From Pegea sp. RAD2-039 (taxonomy: Eukaryota; Chordata; Thaliacea; Salpida; Salpidae): DNA of 64,000 nucleotides. Under the pieces are notes generated by a model that did not search any database, had not been told where the DNA came from, and saw only the letters and a list, made by a program, of their open reading frames with translations. Below are positions 1-11,272 of this stretch, piece by piece (position 1 is the first letter of the stretch; each line of letters opens with the position of its first letter). The translations under genes and the position numbers were made by a program. The stretch lies in contig JAQGEQ010000191.1 in NCBI GenBank assembly GCA_034620365.1, positions 372,001 to 436,000 of the forward strand, given 5' to 3'.

Positions 1-1031
1 TGAAATGCCAGTTGAAATAAATCAGGAATAAATGAAGAAATCAAATCAGAAGTATGATTTAAAGTAGGTACCTTTAGAAACAAGCAAGCTCTTAGAAATT
101 TATAATCGTAAGGAGCTTCACATATTAAAGTGTTAACTATAAGTGTTTAGCTAAAATTGTGAGATTAATGCAGTGTCAAGTAGAAATACTCATATAAATA
201 CAGTACTTGTTGAGCAGCTAGATAAACATCAGTCATTATTGGGCGAAAATTAGCGAAACTCTTGTCGTTGGACCTTATTGATATTTTCTATTTTTCCTAA
301 ATAAGTAGTTACAAAATCCATAACAAAATCAATAAACATATAACACTAAGTTTACAAATGTTTATATTTAGATACTACTATTTTGATAAACAGTGTATGT
401 TTTGACCATCAGTAATAAATACTTCGTAGCAAGTACAAACTTCTTATCGTTTCTAAAGTTGAGCCTTTTTTTATTATTTCTATTCAATACGAAATTATAG
501 AAGATTCTTGTTTTGTTCTCATAACTAGTTTGAAAAGTTTTTGTATAAAAAAACTAACCTAACTGCTTGTAAAACCAAGTTTCTTGTTTTGAACTTATGT
601 TCAAACTAAGTAAAAAGAATTCTATTTCTACTCATTTTAGATGATCTACATAACAATTTGTTTATACTGAACAATCTGTACAAACATATTTTTTATTTCA
701 TTAAGCGTTAAGTGTGTATTTAGTCATTTAAACTCATCTAATTAAAAACAGGGCAAAATATATAAGGCTTCAGCTTGAAATGATAAAGTATCAAAGTCTT
801 TCATATTGGAACTTTTAATAATTTCAATCTTCTGCTTAATTAAAAAATATATTTAGGACAGTTTATACTTGACAATAAAAATTGTACAAAAATTCAAAAA
901 AGTGTTAACATTTTAAATTTAATTAGAAAACGATTAAAAAGGCAGAAATTGAGTAGGATTACATATAGTGCACAGATATAATTTAGCAGTTTCTTTTCGA
1001 GCAGCAACTTAAGTAGGCAACAACTTTTAAA
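1..1031. other. AT-rich 3' flank of CHAC2, no gene seen
   Basis: I see no open frame with family resemblance and no RNA gene here. The stretch lies downstream of the CHAC2 stop on the minus strand and probably holds its 3' UTR and poly(A) signals. Confidence 0.5.
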
Positions 1032-1731
1032 TTACAATTTAGATTTTACAAGTTGTTCTAATTTGAATAAATGATCATCCTCATCTTCAGGTATATTGTT
1101 TCTTACAAAATCGGCAAGATTCAGCAAATAATCAATATTATGTCCACTAAAACCTTTGGCATTTTGGATAACATTGGCAATAACTTCCTCTTCTGCTGGT
1201 CCTGCATAATCAGAATTATCTGGTGTTCCAATATAGAGCATCAAATTAAATGGATCTCTTTGTTTTTCTTGTCTAGGAAAAAACTTTGCTTCAATTACTT
1301 CATATCCATTTTTTTCTCTCTTGTCTAATTTTTTTCTCACTGATTTCGCAGCAGATTCAGGAATCTTGTAAGCCACCCCCCATACACAAGTATTTTCATC
1401 TTGGACTAATGTAACAACTCTCCCCGGCTAAAAATTGTTTAAATTGAAGTTTTATCATTTAATTTTGAACTCATCTACACTATAAATATTAAGAAAATCG
1501 ATTATTCTAAAAACATAAAAAGTTATTTAATTGATTTATTTTTAATTTCAAAATAATTACAAAACTGAAAGATTTTTTAATGTAAATTTGACTAACTTTT
1601 TCTGGAATCCCTCTGTGGTCAGTACTATATTGCCAAAACCTTCTTTTAAATCCTTTGATATATCCAACTAAGTTTTCCTCATATGGAAAGTCAACTTTCC
1701 ACATTAATGAGCCATATCCAAAAACCCACAT
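1032..1731 (-). CDS. CHAC2: Glutathione-specific gamma-glutamylcyclotransferase 2 (ChaC2)
   Basis: Cytosolic enzyme that cleaves glutathione to 5-oxoproline and Cys-Gly. Two exons on the minus strand: 1597-1731 (45 codons, ends at donor GTTAGT) and 1032-1427 (starts after TTTTTAG), joined in phase 0 to give 176 residues; the human protein is 184. Seen in the sequence: start MWVFGYGSL with the family's YGSL substrate loop at residues 6-9, the segment [12 protein letters not shown] around residues 30-41, and the acidic residue E83 (in KREKNGY), which matches the catalytic glutamate of the family. The C-terminal part (GFSGHN, then [11 protein letters not shown]) is also typical. The MWVFGYGSL start without an N-terminal extension is that of ChaC2 rather than ChaC1, so I assign CHAC2. 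The intron is 169 bp. Nothing looks broken. Confidence 0.95.
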
Positions 1732-4700
1732 ATCTACCTACCTTCTTCAAGTTCCTTAAAATCTATAAACAAATTGAAAATAGTTTACTATAATTTGTTA
1801 CCTCACATTGTAGCCACACATTAAACAAATAAAAAGTAATTATTATTATATTATAACTAAAAACTTATAAAAACAATAATTTGTTATATGATTTTAATAA
1901 GAATGAGTTAAAAGTTAATTTATATAATTATTATTTTATTATTATAATCTAAAAAAGTAACACTAAAAGTTTAATTTTTTTGTCATTAACTTTTTATAAA
2001 AATATTTGTTTTCAAAATTGTTAAAAGCATTTAATTCATAATTTATAATCATTTAAAAAATTTAATATTTATATGTAAATTCAAAAAACTAGAATCTAAA
2101 TTAATCAAAAATTGGTTATAAATATTTATAGAAAATTCAGACAAAACTTATCTTGATGAAATAAAATTTTTGATAGAAAATAATAATAAGCTAATCTTGT
2201 TTTATAATTTATAAAAATTTACCTACTAAATATTTTTATAGACACATCAAACACCTAAATAAAAACAGAGATATATGAATAAGAGTAGATCAATAAAACC
2301 ATTAGTAAAATTACAAGACACTATGAACTAAAAAACACTTTGAATAAATTTAACTTAAATATTATACTTAAATTGTTTAAAAGTTGTGGTACTAAAATAG
2401 AACAACAATAGTTATTATAAACATTTCATCAAATAAAACCTTTAAATTCACAGGGTTATTTCAGTTTCTTAAAATTGTTTTTATCATATTTTAATCACTT
2501 CTAGAAATAAAATCAAGTAACAGTTCTATAAAAACTACCATCATCTACTTTGTAAACAATATTCAAATCTTTTAATTCGCAACTTAGGGAGTTTTTAAAT
2601 ATTTTTTTCACTTTTTTTTTTTTGTTTAAAAATATGAATTTATTTTATAAAGAAACATATAAATTGAAAATTGAAAAATCTAACTAAACTTTTTAAATTA
2701 TTAAAGTTATAATGCAAATATATTAAATTAAGCTATTACATAGATAATTATTTAAAGATCCAAATGATTGATGAAATAGTCACGTCTAAATCTCAAAAAG
2801 TAACTTACTTTCTTATATAACTCTTAACGCTGTGAAAAACTACTAACATATTTATTAAGTTCTAAAAAAATGTATTCAAATTGTCTTGTCATTAACACAA
2901 CTGTCAAAAACCCTACTTCAATTTATCAAATATTTTATTTGAAAAAAGTTAGTTGCTTAAAGTATTAATTAAAAAATATTAAATATAAGCTATTAAAATA
3001 TATTTGTCTGATAAGCAAAAAGAACGTTTTATTTTTCATTAAAACCCACAACGGAGCTGATAAAAGCGTCACTTATCATTATTCAAACGTGTGATGAATT
3101 TATCCTCAGGAGAGCCTTGAGTATATAATAGTATTGTTTGTCAATATACCTCGCATGGATTTGCACTCCCAGATAACAAAAAATTATATTCAGGACAAAG
3201 CAAGACTGAGTGAAAGCTTGGTACAAATGATGCTAACAAACACTGTAACCGTGTGGAATTAAATGCAAAAGTTAAAAGGTAGTGAGAGGTAGGTTTGTCA
3301 AACAACTTATTAAACTGTGTAAGTAGAAACAAGAAACCGTGATCAAAAATTGAAAAAAACATAGATAGTTTGCTTCTAATGGGGTTCATAATTAACTTAG
3401 CTGTAAATGTTTAGTCTTCACATATGCAGAGTAGCAACAAGTAAGTTCTGTTTATAAAAATTGGACATTTCTAATGACAAAAAATTTCGATAATAAAAAA
3501 ATATTAAAGTATGAAATACTTGATTTGAACTTCTATCAAAGTCAGTGATGAGATGCAAGTATCAGAATTTGTTTGCTGGCAGAAGTTTTTTCTTCAAATC
3601 ACCTAAATATTCTCTGAAACCTATAAATATGTTCTGATAAAGAAACAAATACACCCAAATATGCTTTACTTTCCCTAAAATTTTTGAGCATGATTGGATT
3701 ATCTCCGAAAATATTTGATGTTATTTATTTATTTCATGTTAGTTATTTTTTCTATAAATTTTTATGTAACATCAACCTAGTAAAATCTGGCTTAAAATTT
3801 TAATTAATCCTGAAAATATGATAAACGAAGTTGAGTAGAAATTTAACTTTCTATCTAAATGTACTTTTGACGAAGACCAAAACACTTCGATCACATTAGT
3901 GCTTAGAAAGAAATATTTTAAACCAATAAAAGAATTCAACGAAATTAATGTTCAATAAATTTGAGTTTAATGTATATTTAAAAATAGGAAAAAATAGTTT
4001 TTTGAAAATAGTTTAATAGTTTTGCTTTAGAAAATGAAAATTTAACTTAACTTTCAGCATAAGTGTTGTAAGCGATCAGCAGCTAGTAGTTGCTTTTAAA
4101 GCACAATTTTTATTTTAAAAAAGTGTTTATACTTCAAATTCATTGTCATTCAAATTAGAAAATGTTTCTTAAAAAATTTTTTTTATTTTAAACTTTATTT
4201 CTTAATATGATTTATAACAATTATATAATATTACTAATTTTTATATAATATAATAAATAGTTATTAAATTGTTCAGCAACAAGCTAAAAATTTCCTTTAA
4301 TTTACATAAATTATTTGCATATTGCCAAAATGTTGATAAAAAAGAGGTATTAATCACTAAAAGTAGATTCTAGTATCAAACGTTAAAATATTTATTAATT
4401 AAAAAAATCAATTAAATTAAAGTGAAAAATTTAGAAAACGTAAAATTTTTGTAAAAAATTTCAGAATTATAAAAGCAAAACGAAAAGTATTAAAAAATTT
4501 CTTCAAGTAATCTACAAGTTAGTAGTTTCTACTTTACTTGTGTTTGCTTAATGTAAAAAACTGGGTTTCACCTAACATTATTTTCCACATTAAACAGCGA
4601 TTTTTAAGTAAAAATTTTTTTTTTGATTTTAAAAATAATCTTTAAATCTTGATCAATTTTTCGGAAAAATCAAAACAGCTTTTAGATTTTTAACAAAAAT

Positions 4701-6120
4701 TTTACTTGAAAAATAAAGATTTGAATTAAGGAATATGTTGAAGAGTTTACAATTCTTGTAAAATGTCTTTGTAAGATTTGTGATTTTATGCTTTTATTTC
4801 TGATGCTTTTAAAATTGAGTGAAAATATTAGTGTTAGCTATTTTCAATTTTTGATAAACTTCTTTTACATGTTTCCAAAATTTTCTTTTATTTCAATTAA
4901 ATCTTGGTTTAAGCAGAAGTTTGAAAATCAATTTATTTCACTTCTTTATTTCTAACTGAACTTTTTAATAAAATTCTTATAAAAAAAGTAAATGCGCAAA
5001 TTTTCGAATCCAGTAAAGATAAAATATTTAAAAATTGAAATAAAAACTTAATTAAGTTGATACAAATTTAAGTTTTACAAAAAAAGAACTCAATTTTATT
5101 TTATTATTAATATTTAATTTAAAGAATTTGTTTATTTATCTTAAATAATTTAGAAGAAATGTTTAAATTTTATTATTTCATTTTTACAATAAATCAATTT
5201 TCATCATGATCAATTTCAACTTTTTATATTTCTTTAACAAGTAATTAAATAAACTGTAAAAAATGTTTGAAAAATTAGAGGTAACATCTGAAAAATTCTT
5301 TGAAAAGATTCAATATTAATTTGAATTAAATTGGAAATTTATTTTGTTTGAAAATTTGACTCTGTCAATCAAATTATAGAATCAAATTAAAAGCAATTTT
5401 TGTAAATTTCTCAGAATTTGAAAAAAAATTTAATTAAGTAAAATTAACTCTAATATTCTTTTTGGGAACAAATTTGGGAGAAAAAATGTTAATTTTCTGT
5501 TTAAATAAAAAAGATTTTGTAAAAAGTTGAACTAATCAGTAAAAAAATTTCAGTGGATTTTTCAACAAAAATATTTTTCAGTAGATTAGTTTTCATGTAG
5601 TTGACATAGAGATTTTACTGATAATTTCGCGTAAAAAAGTGAAGAAAATCAGATTTGCTGAAAGTGAAGTTCAACAAAAAATTGATAAATTTTCGATGAA
5701 ATCTTTTCAGTTTTATTTCAACTTTTAAATCATTTTACAATTTCACCTCAAAGTTTTCACTTCCTCGTAGACAACAAACATTTTATAAAAATTTGTAAAA
5801 ACTCTTCACAAACAAGACTGGTGACTTTTCTGCACGCATCAAGCCTCCTCAGCACCTTAAAGAGAAAATGTTTTCTTCAGCTTCAAATGTCCTCATGTTT
5901 AAAACTCCTCAGCTTTCGATAAAGACCAATTTTAGCGATTTTTTTATTTTAGCGACAAAAACGCGAAACAAAATGATGACGTCACTGATGAGGGTAAAAT
6001 GCTGAAGTAGAAAAATACGATAAAATCAGAAAAAAGGGCGGAAGATAGAAAGAAGGGGGGCAAGATGACGCCATCGTCGCCATAGCACCTTTATGAGGTC
6101 ATGAGTAGCTGGTTATGACG
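1732..6120. other. Intergenic AT-rich DNA between PKNOX and CHAC2
   Basis: Mostly featureless AT-rich sequence. Between about 3000 and 3400 the base composition is more balanced, with short open frames on the minus strand that resemble no family I know. From about 5800 to 6120 GC rises and CRE-like palindromes appear as the PKNOX 3' end is approached. I see no RNA gene. Confidence 0.4.
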
Positions 6121-6535
6121 TCATCGATTTATCATCGTCAACGGAGTCGGTTCTACTAACATACGGTGATCAGTACTTGATGTATCCATGGTAACAGGTA
6201 CTTCGGTTGTCATAGCAACCGTACTTGCTGTCGATGACGCTGTAAATCAAATGCTGACGTCATGCACAATGATGATGTCATCACTTACTCACCTGTTGTG
6301 AGGTTTTCATCCGGTGTTGATGACGTCACAGAGTGTTGCCAGAACCGATCCGTTGTTGATCGACTTCGCTGCGGCTTCGATTTCTTCGATTTAATAATCG
6401 CGTTGTTAGACGCGATTCCGCTACTGGCATCTGGATTGCTGGCATCTAACATCGGTTGAAGGATTCGACGTCGTGCGTTGATAAACCTGTAAAGTTGATG
6501 ATGACGTCATCAGTTAGCAGTGACGTCATCACAAC
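6115..6535. promoter_or_regulatory. Cluster of CRE-like palindromes over PKNOX 3' exons
   Basis: Five exact TGACGTCA octamers lie within about 420 bp here, in and around the last three PKNOX exons, and a further copy lies just outside at about 5972. One is inside coding sequence of exon 10. The octamer is the consensus CREB/ATF site. Whether these are bound or are only part of this genome's general enrichment for the octamer cannot be told from sequence. Confidence 0.55.
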
Positions 6536-9500
6536 TAACCAGTTGTTGACCTGTAGCAAGGTAAGATTTGTTTGTGATGCTAACTGACGTTTCTCGTCTT
6601 CAGTCGGATAAGCATGCTGAAAAGAGTCACGTGGTTAGATGGTCACGTAGTTAGCTGGTCACATGGTTAGCTGGTCACGTAGTTAGCTGGTCACGTAGTT
6701 AGCTGGTCACGTAGTTAGCTGGTCACGTAGTTAGCTGGTCACGTAGTTAGCTGGTCACGTGGTTAGCTGGTCACGTGGTTAGCTGGTCACGTGGTTAGCT
6801 GGTCACGTGGTTAGCTGGTCACGTGGTTAGCTGGTCACATGGTTAGCTGGTCACGTGGTTAGCTGGTCACATGGTTAGCTGGTCACTTGGTTAGCTGGTC
6901 ACGTAGTTAGCTGGTCACGTGGTTAGCTGGTCACGTGGTTAGCTGGTCACGTGGTTAGCTGGTCACGTAGTTAGCTGGTCACGTAGTTAGCTGGTCACGT
7001 GGTTAACTGGTCACGTAGTTAGCTGGTCACGTAGTTAGCTGGTCACGTGGTCAGCTGGTCACTTGGTTAGCTGGTCACGTGGTTAGCTGGTCACGCGGTT
7101 AGCTGGTCACATGGTTAGCTGGTCACTTGGTTAGCTGGTCACGTAGTTAGCTGGTCACGTGGTTAGCTGGTCACGTGGTTAGCTGGTCACGTGGTTAGCT
7201 GGTCACGTGGTTAGCTGGTCACGTAGTTAGCTGGTCACGTAGTTAGCTGGTCACGTGGTTAACTGGTCACGTAGTTAGCTGGTCACGTAGTTAGCTGGTC
7301 ACGTGGTCAGCTGGTCACTTGGTTAGCTGGTCACGTGGTTAGCTGGTCACGCGGTTAGCTGGTCACTTGGTTAGCTGGTCACGTAGTTAGCTGGTCACGT
7401 GGTTAGCTGGTCACGTGGTTAGCTGGTCACGTGGTTAGCTGGTCACGTGGTTAGCTGGTCACGTAGTTAGCTGGTCACGTAGTTAGCTGGTCACGTGGTT
7501 AACTGGTCACGTAGTTAGCTGGTCACGTAGTTAGCTGGTCACGTGGTCAGCTGGTCACTTGGTTAGCTGGTCACGTGGTTAGCTGGTCACGCGGTTAGCT
7601 GGTCACGTGGTCAGCTGGTCACATGGTTAGCTGGTCACGTGGTTAGCTGGTCACGTGGTTAGCTGGTCACGTGGTTAGCTGGTCACGTGGTTAGCTGGTC
7701 ACGTAGTTAGCTGGTCACGTAGTTAGCTGGTCACGTGGTTAACTGGTCACGTAGTTAGCTGGTCACGTAGTTAGCTGGTCACGTGGTCAGCTGGTCACTT
7801 GGTTAGCTGGTCACGTGGTTAGCTGGTCACGTGGTTAGCTGGTCACGTAGTTAGCTGGTCACGTAGTTAGCTGGTCACGTGGTTAACTGGTCACGTAGTT
7901 AGCTGGTCACGTAGTTAGCTGGTCACGTGGTCAGCTGGTCACTTGGTTAGCTGGTCACGTGGTTAGCTGGTCACGCGGTTAGCTGGTCACGTGGTCAGCT
8001 GGTCACATGGTTAGCTGGTCACGTGGTTAGCTGGTCACGTGGTTAGCTGGTCACGTGGTTAGCTGGTCACGTAGTTAGCTGGTCACGTAGTTAGCTGGTC
8101 ACGTGGTTAACTGGTCACGTAGTTAGCTGGTCACGTAGTTAGCTGGTCACGTGGTCAGCTGGTCACTTGGTTAGCTGGTCACGTGGTTAGCTGGTCACGC
8201 TGGTTAGCTGGTCACGTGGTCAGCTGGTCAAATGGTTAGCTGGTCACGTAGTTAGCTGGTCACGCGGTCAGCTGGTCACTTGGTTAGCTGGTCACGTAGT
8301 TAGCTGGTCACGCGGTCAGCTGGTCACTTGGTTAGCTGGTCACATGGTTAGCTGGTCACGTGGTCAGCTGGTCACATGGACAAGTAACAAGGTGGTACTA
8401 ACCACTATATGTGAAAATAGCCAAGATCGAAGTATTTCGGTGGCTTGTTTCGGTAACACTCCTCTTTTGGTCTTCCTAACAGGTCCCGAATCTTCAGGGG
8501 GATAGGGATGAGAATTACATAAGCGGGATACTCCCTGAAGAAACTGAAGATGAATATCATGAGAAGAAGAAGAAAGTTACTTGAAAGTCTAAGTTGGTAA
8601 AAAACTAACTTGGTTATTAGGTGAAGCACCTATTTGTGAAATTGGAGTTGAACCATCTATCCCGTTACTTTCAGGAGGTTGTGAGAAACTATCATTGTGA
8701 TGATAGTTGTTACCTGAACTCAAATATACAAACAACTCTTCGATAAAAAGAAGAAAAAACTCACCTTGAATGACTAGTTCGCCTTGTTGATTGACTGTTA
8801 CATTCGAATTTGGTGTATTTGCCATCAAATGCGGAGACTGTAGATGAAGAAAAAACAAATAAAACCTAGTAGTAGATAAGACAGTAGTAGTAAAAGGCAA
8901 CGCATCAAAATAAGCGCTCAAAATTCAACTATAAAAGAAGCTACTGATCGTAAAAGAGTCCTTAACACCCTCAACAAACAAACCAAAATGTTGCTTATAT
9001 TACAAGAATTAATAAATAAAACATTTTTGGCTTCTTAATAACTCTTCAGAAATATCTTGAAATCTGAAAATTTCGAATCTCATTCAGTTTTGAACTCTGA
9101 TTTATATAGAAGAGTTTTTAAAATAAGAATTTCAAGAAAAGTTTAAAAAAATACTTTTTAACAAGAGCACTAATATCACCAGAAATATTCTGATCTCTAA
9201 CATTTCAACCACCTTTGGATCATCAAGGGCAGTATTTGTCTGAAAACGAAGACTTTTTCCAAATTATAATTGATTTAACTATCTGATTAACAAAATGTAA
9301 ACTGTCTCAGCTTGCTAGCAACAAATGATATTTTATTCGACTTTTGAATTTAAGAAGATTAAAAACGAATTGAAAAAAGGAATTTTTAGGTTGAAACTTA
9401 CAATAATAGGTTGATGGCTTTGTACATCAGTGGAATAAGTCCCAAGTTCTGAACGCAAAAGATTTTCGCTGTGCATTTTTCCTTTTAAACATGTGATGTA

Positions 9501-11272
9501 TCTGCAAAAGTTGACAAAGAAACTTTATAAATTATAGAAATGTTGTTTATTGAAAATAAGAGATTTTATCTGCGGAGCTTTGTAAGTATTAAAAGATCAA
9601 ATAGAAAACTAATGAAGTTGAAGTGATGAAAAGTGAAATAGAAAGGACAAACATGAGGGTAGAAGTAGATAAATTGAAAGTTAAATGTAGTTAGCAGTGT
9701 TTGAAAGCTTTCCAAGTTTGTAGATGGCGTCATCGTGACGTTAACAGATTATTGTAGGAACTAAAGCGTCGAAACAAAAGTTAAATTAATCTTCAGTTCA
9801 AATGAAAGGTCAAAGATAAAAGATGAAAGTGTTTGAGAAGTTGTTGTCAATTAAAATGTAAGAATAAAAAAGATTTCAGAAATATATAATTAAAGATTGA
9901 GTTAGTTGGAAGTTTGGTAAATGAAACGTGAATTATTCCCAACAAGTAGATTTAGTTACTGAAAATTCAATTAAATTTTCAAACATCAATCCTTCAACAA
10001 AGTTTAGTGAGGTTTAAAACACTTCTGAAGTAGATAAGTTGTAACTATCAAGTACATATATCATCTTTTTACTGTCTTAATTAATTTTTTTGTAAATTTG
10101 AAATAGCTAAATTTTCCTGTTTACTTCAAAACAACTTAAACATGAAAAAACCAAAAAATATTTATCAGATAAAATTTTAAAACCACTAATACTAAAACAA
10201 TCAGTTTTCAAACCACGTGACTAACAAAGAGTAGCTTAGTAATTGTCAGTACCTGTTACAAAAATCTTTACATAACTCATTTACTTTCTCCAATTCTAAT
10301 AAATGAATACGAAGAACTTGAACAGCTTTTATCATCTAAAAAATCAAGTTTTAAGTTAAGTTAAGATTTCATAAAATGATAAAAAGCGAATAGAAAGCAT
10401 TTGAGCACCTTGTTACTCTAAAATCTTATTTGCAGAAGAGTTTTATAGATCAATGGTGTGAATCAAGTCAGGTCTATGAAATGATAATCACAAACCTTAA
10501 CTCTAGACTACCAAGTCTAAATAAATTTTGTTGGAGAATTTTACATACAAAATGATAAATTAATTTAATTAATAATACTTAATAAGTAATAATTAAGTAA
10601 ATTTGTTTCTCAAAATATCAAAAATTAGAGTTAAATTCCTTGTTCATCTCTTTGCTATGATCTTATTTGTGAAAAGTCACAAAATATTTACCAGAAATTA
10701 TAAAAAACTAAAAAATGATTTTTAAATAAAAAATTATGAAGAATTTAAATTTTTACCAAATTATCAACTTCAGGTTGATCAATATAGATATGAGACCTCA
10801 TTGCTTCATGGTGACGCACAAACTCTTGAATATCATCATCATATGCTGATGAAGAGGGTGTATCCTCACCTCTTGTAGCTCGCTCACATTTATCAAATAA
10901 TAATTCCAACAATGGAAATAATGGATGTCTATAAAGAGGAGGATTAAATATCATAATTACAAGTAAATCCTAACCTTCGAATTAAACGTTTGTCTTTTTC
11001 AAGTTGGAAAGTATCTACATGACTCTTAGAAATATTATCTGATGCAGTTGTAGAAGTATCCTATAAAAATGTTGTCAATAATTATATAAAATCTGTTTTA
11101 AAACTTTTGTTAAAAGTTTTTGGGGATTATATAAAGACTAATAATTGTAAAAATGCTACAAATCATAAGGTCTAAATAAATAAACTTTATATTCAAATTA
11201 TTATTTTGAATAATATTCATCAACTTTTTCACCAACTTCATTAGTGTATTCATGATTTATAGGTTCATTCAT
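6121..11272 (-). CDS. PKNOX: TALE homeodomain transcription factor PKNOX/PREP
   Basis: Nuclear TALE factor that pairs with PBX and binds DNA through its homeodomain. Eleven exons, minus strand: 11237-11272, 10975-11060, 10757-10928, 10253-10335, 9402-9501, 8765-8837, 8610-8713, 8403-8534, 6540-6616, 6293-6486 and 6121-6239; 391 residues, all phases close. PBX-interacting MEIS/PREP domain: RHPLFPLLELLFDKCE near residue 41, then VQVLRIHLLELEKVNELC across exons 3-4. The homeodomain runs from about residue 240 (KRGVLPKQATEILRSWLF) over exons 8-10 to NNWFINARRRILQPM. After it comes a Ser/Thr-rich tail with RFW, as in human PREP1. Similarity to PREP1/2 rather than MEIS is clear. The first coding exon (12 codons, MNEPINHEYTNE) is the weakest part: a second in-phase donor lies 12 bp further on. 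Oddities: HPYP of the three-residue loop reads HAYP (263-266), and a giant minisatellite lies between exons 8 and 9. Confidence 0.94.
6625..8390. repeat. 16-bp minisatellite array inside the PKNOX homeobox intron
   Basis: About 110 tandem copies of a 16-bp unit, GTAGTTAGCTGGTCAC and variants. The variable bases create or remove the E-box CACGTG at each junction (CACGTG, CACGTA, CACATG, CACTTG, CACGCG). The array fills nearly all of the intron between PKNOX exons 8 and 9 (6617-8402), which interrupts the homeodomain after SHIV. Variant units recur at multiples of 16 bp, so it also has a higher-order pattern. Confidence 0.98.

Noticed and set aside
3060..3220. Box C/D snoRNA candidate (GTGATGA near 3090, CTGA near 3208)
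   Set aside because: No terminal stem, no internal boxes and no target complementarity that I can see; short motifs like these occur by chance.
3141..3389. 82-codon minus-strand frame
   Set aside because: No family resemblance, no splice partners and no coding-like composition.
6262..6459. 65-codon plus-strand frame over PKNOX exon 10
   Set aside because: Antisense shadow of a real exon whose minus-strand reading matches PREP after the homeodomain.
6630..8390. CRISPR-like regularity of the 16-bp repeats
   Set aside because: The units are directly joined without spacers and lie in an animal gene intron; this is a minisatellite.
8405..8629. Continuous 74-codon frame covering PKNOX exon 8
   Set aside because: This frame is shifted relative to the homeodomain reading; the correct frame of exon 8 gives KRGVLPKQATEILRSWLF.
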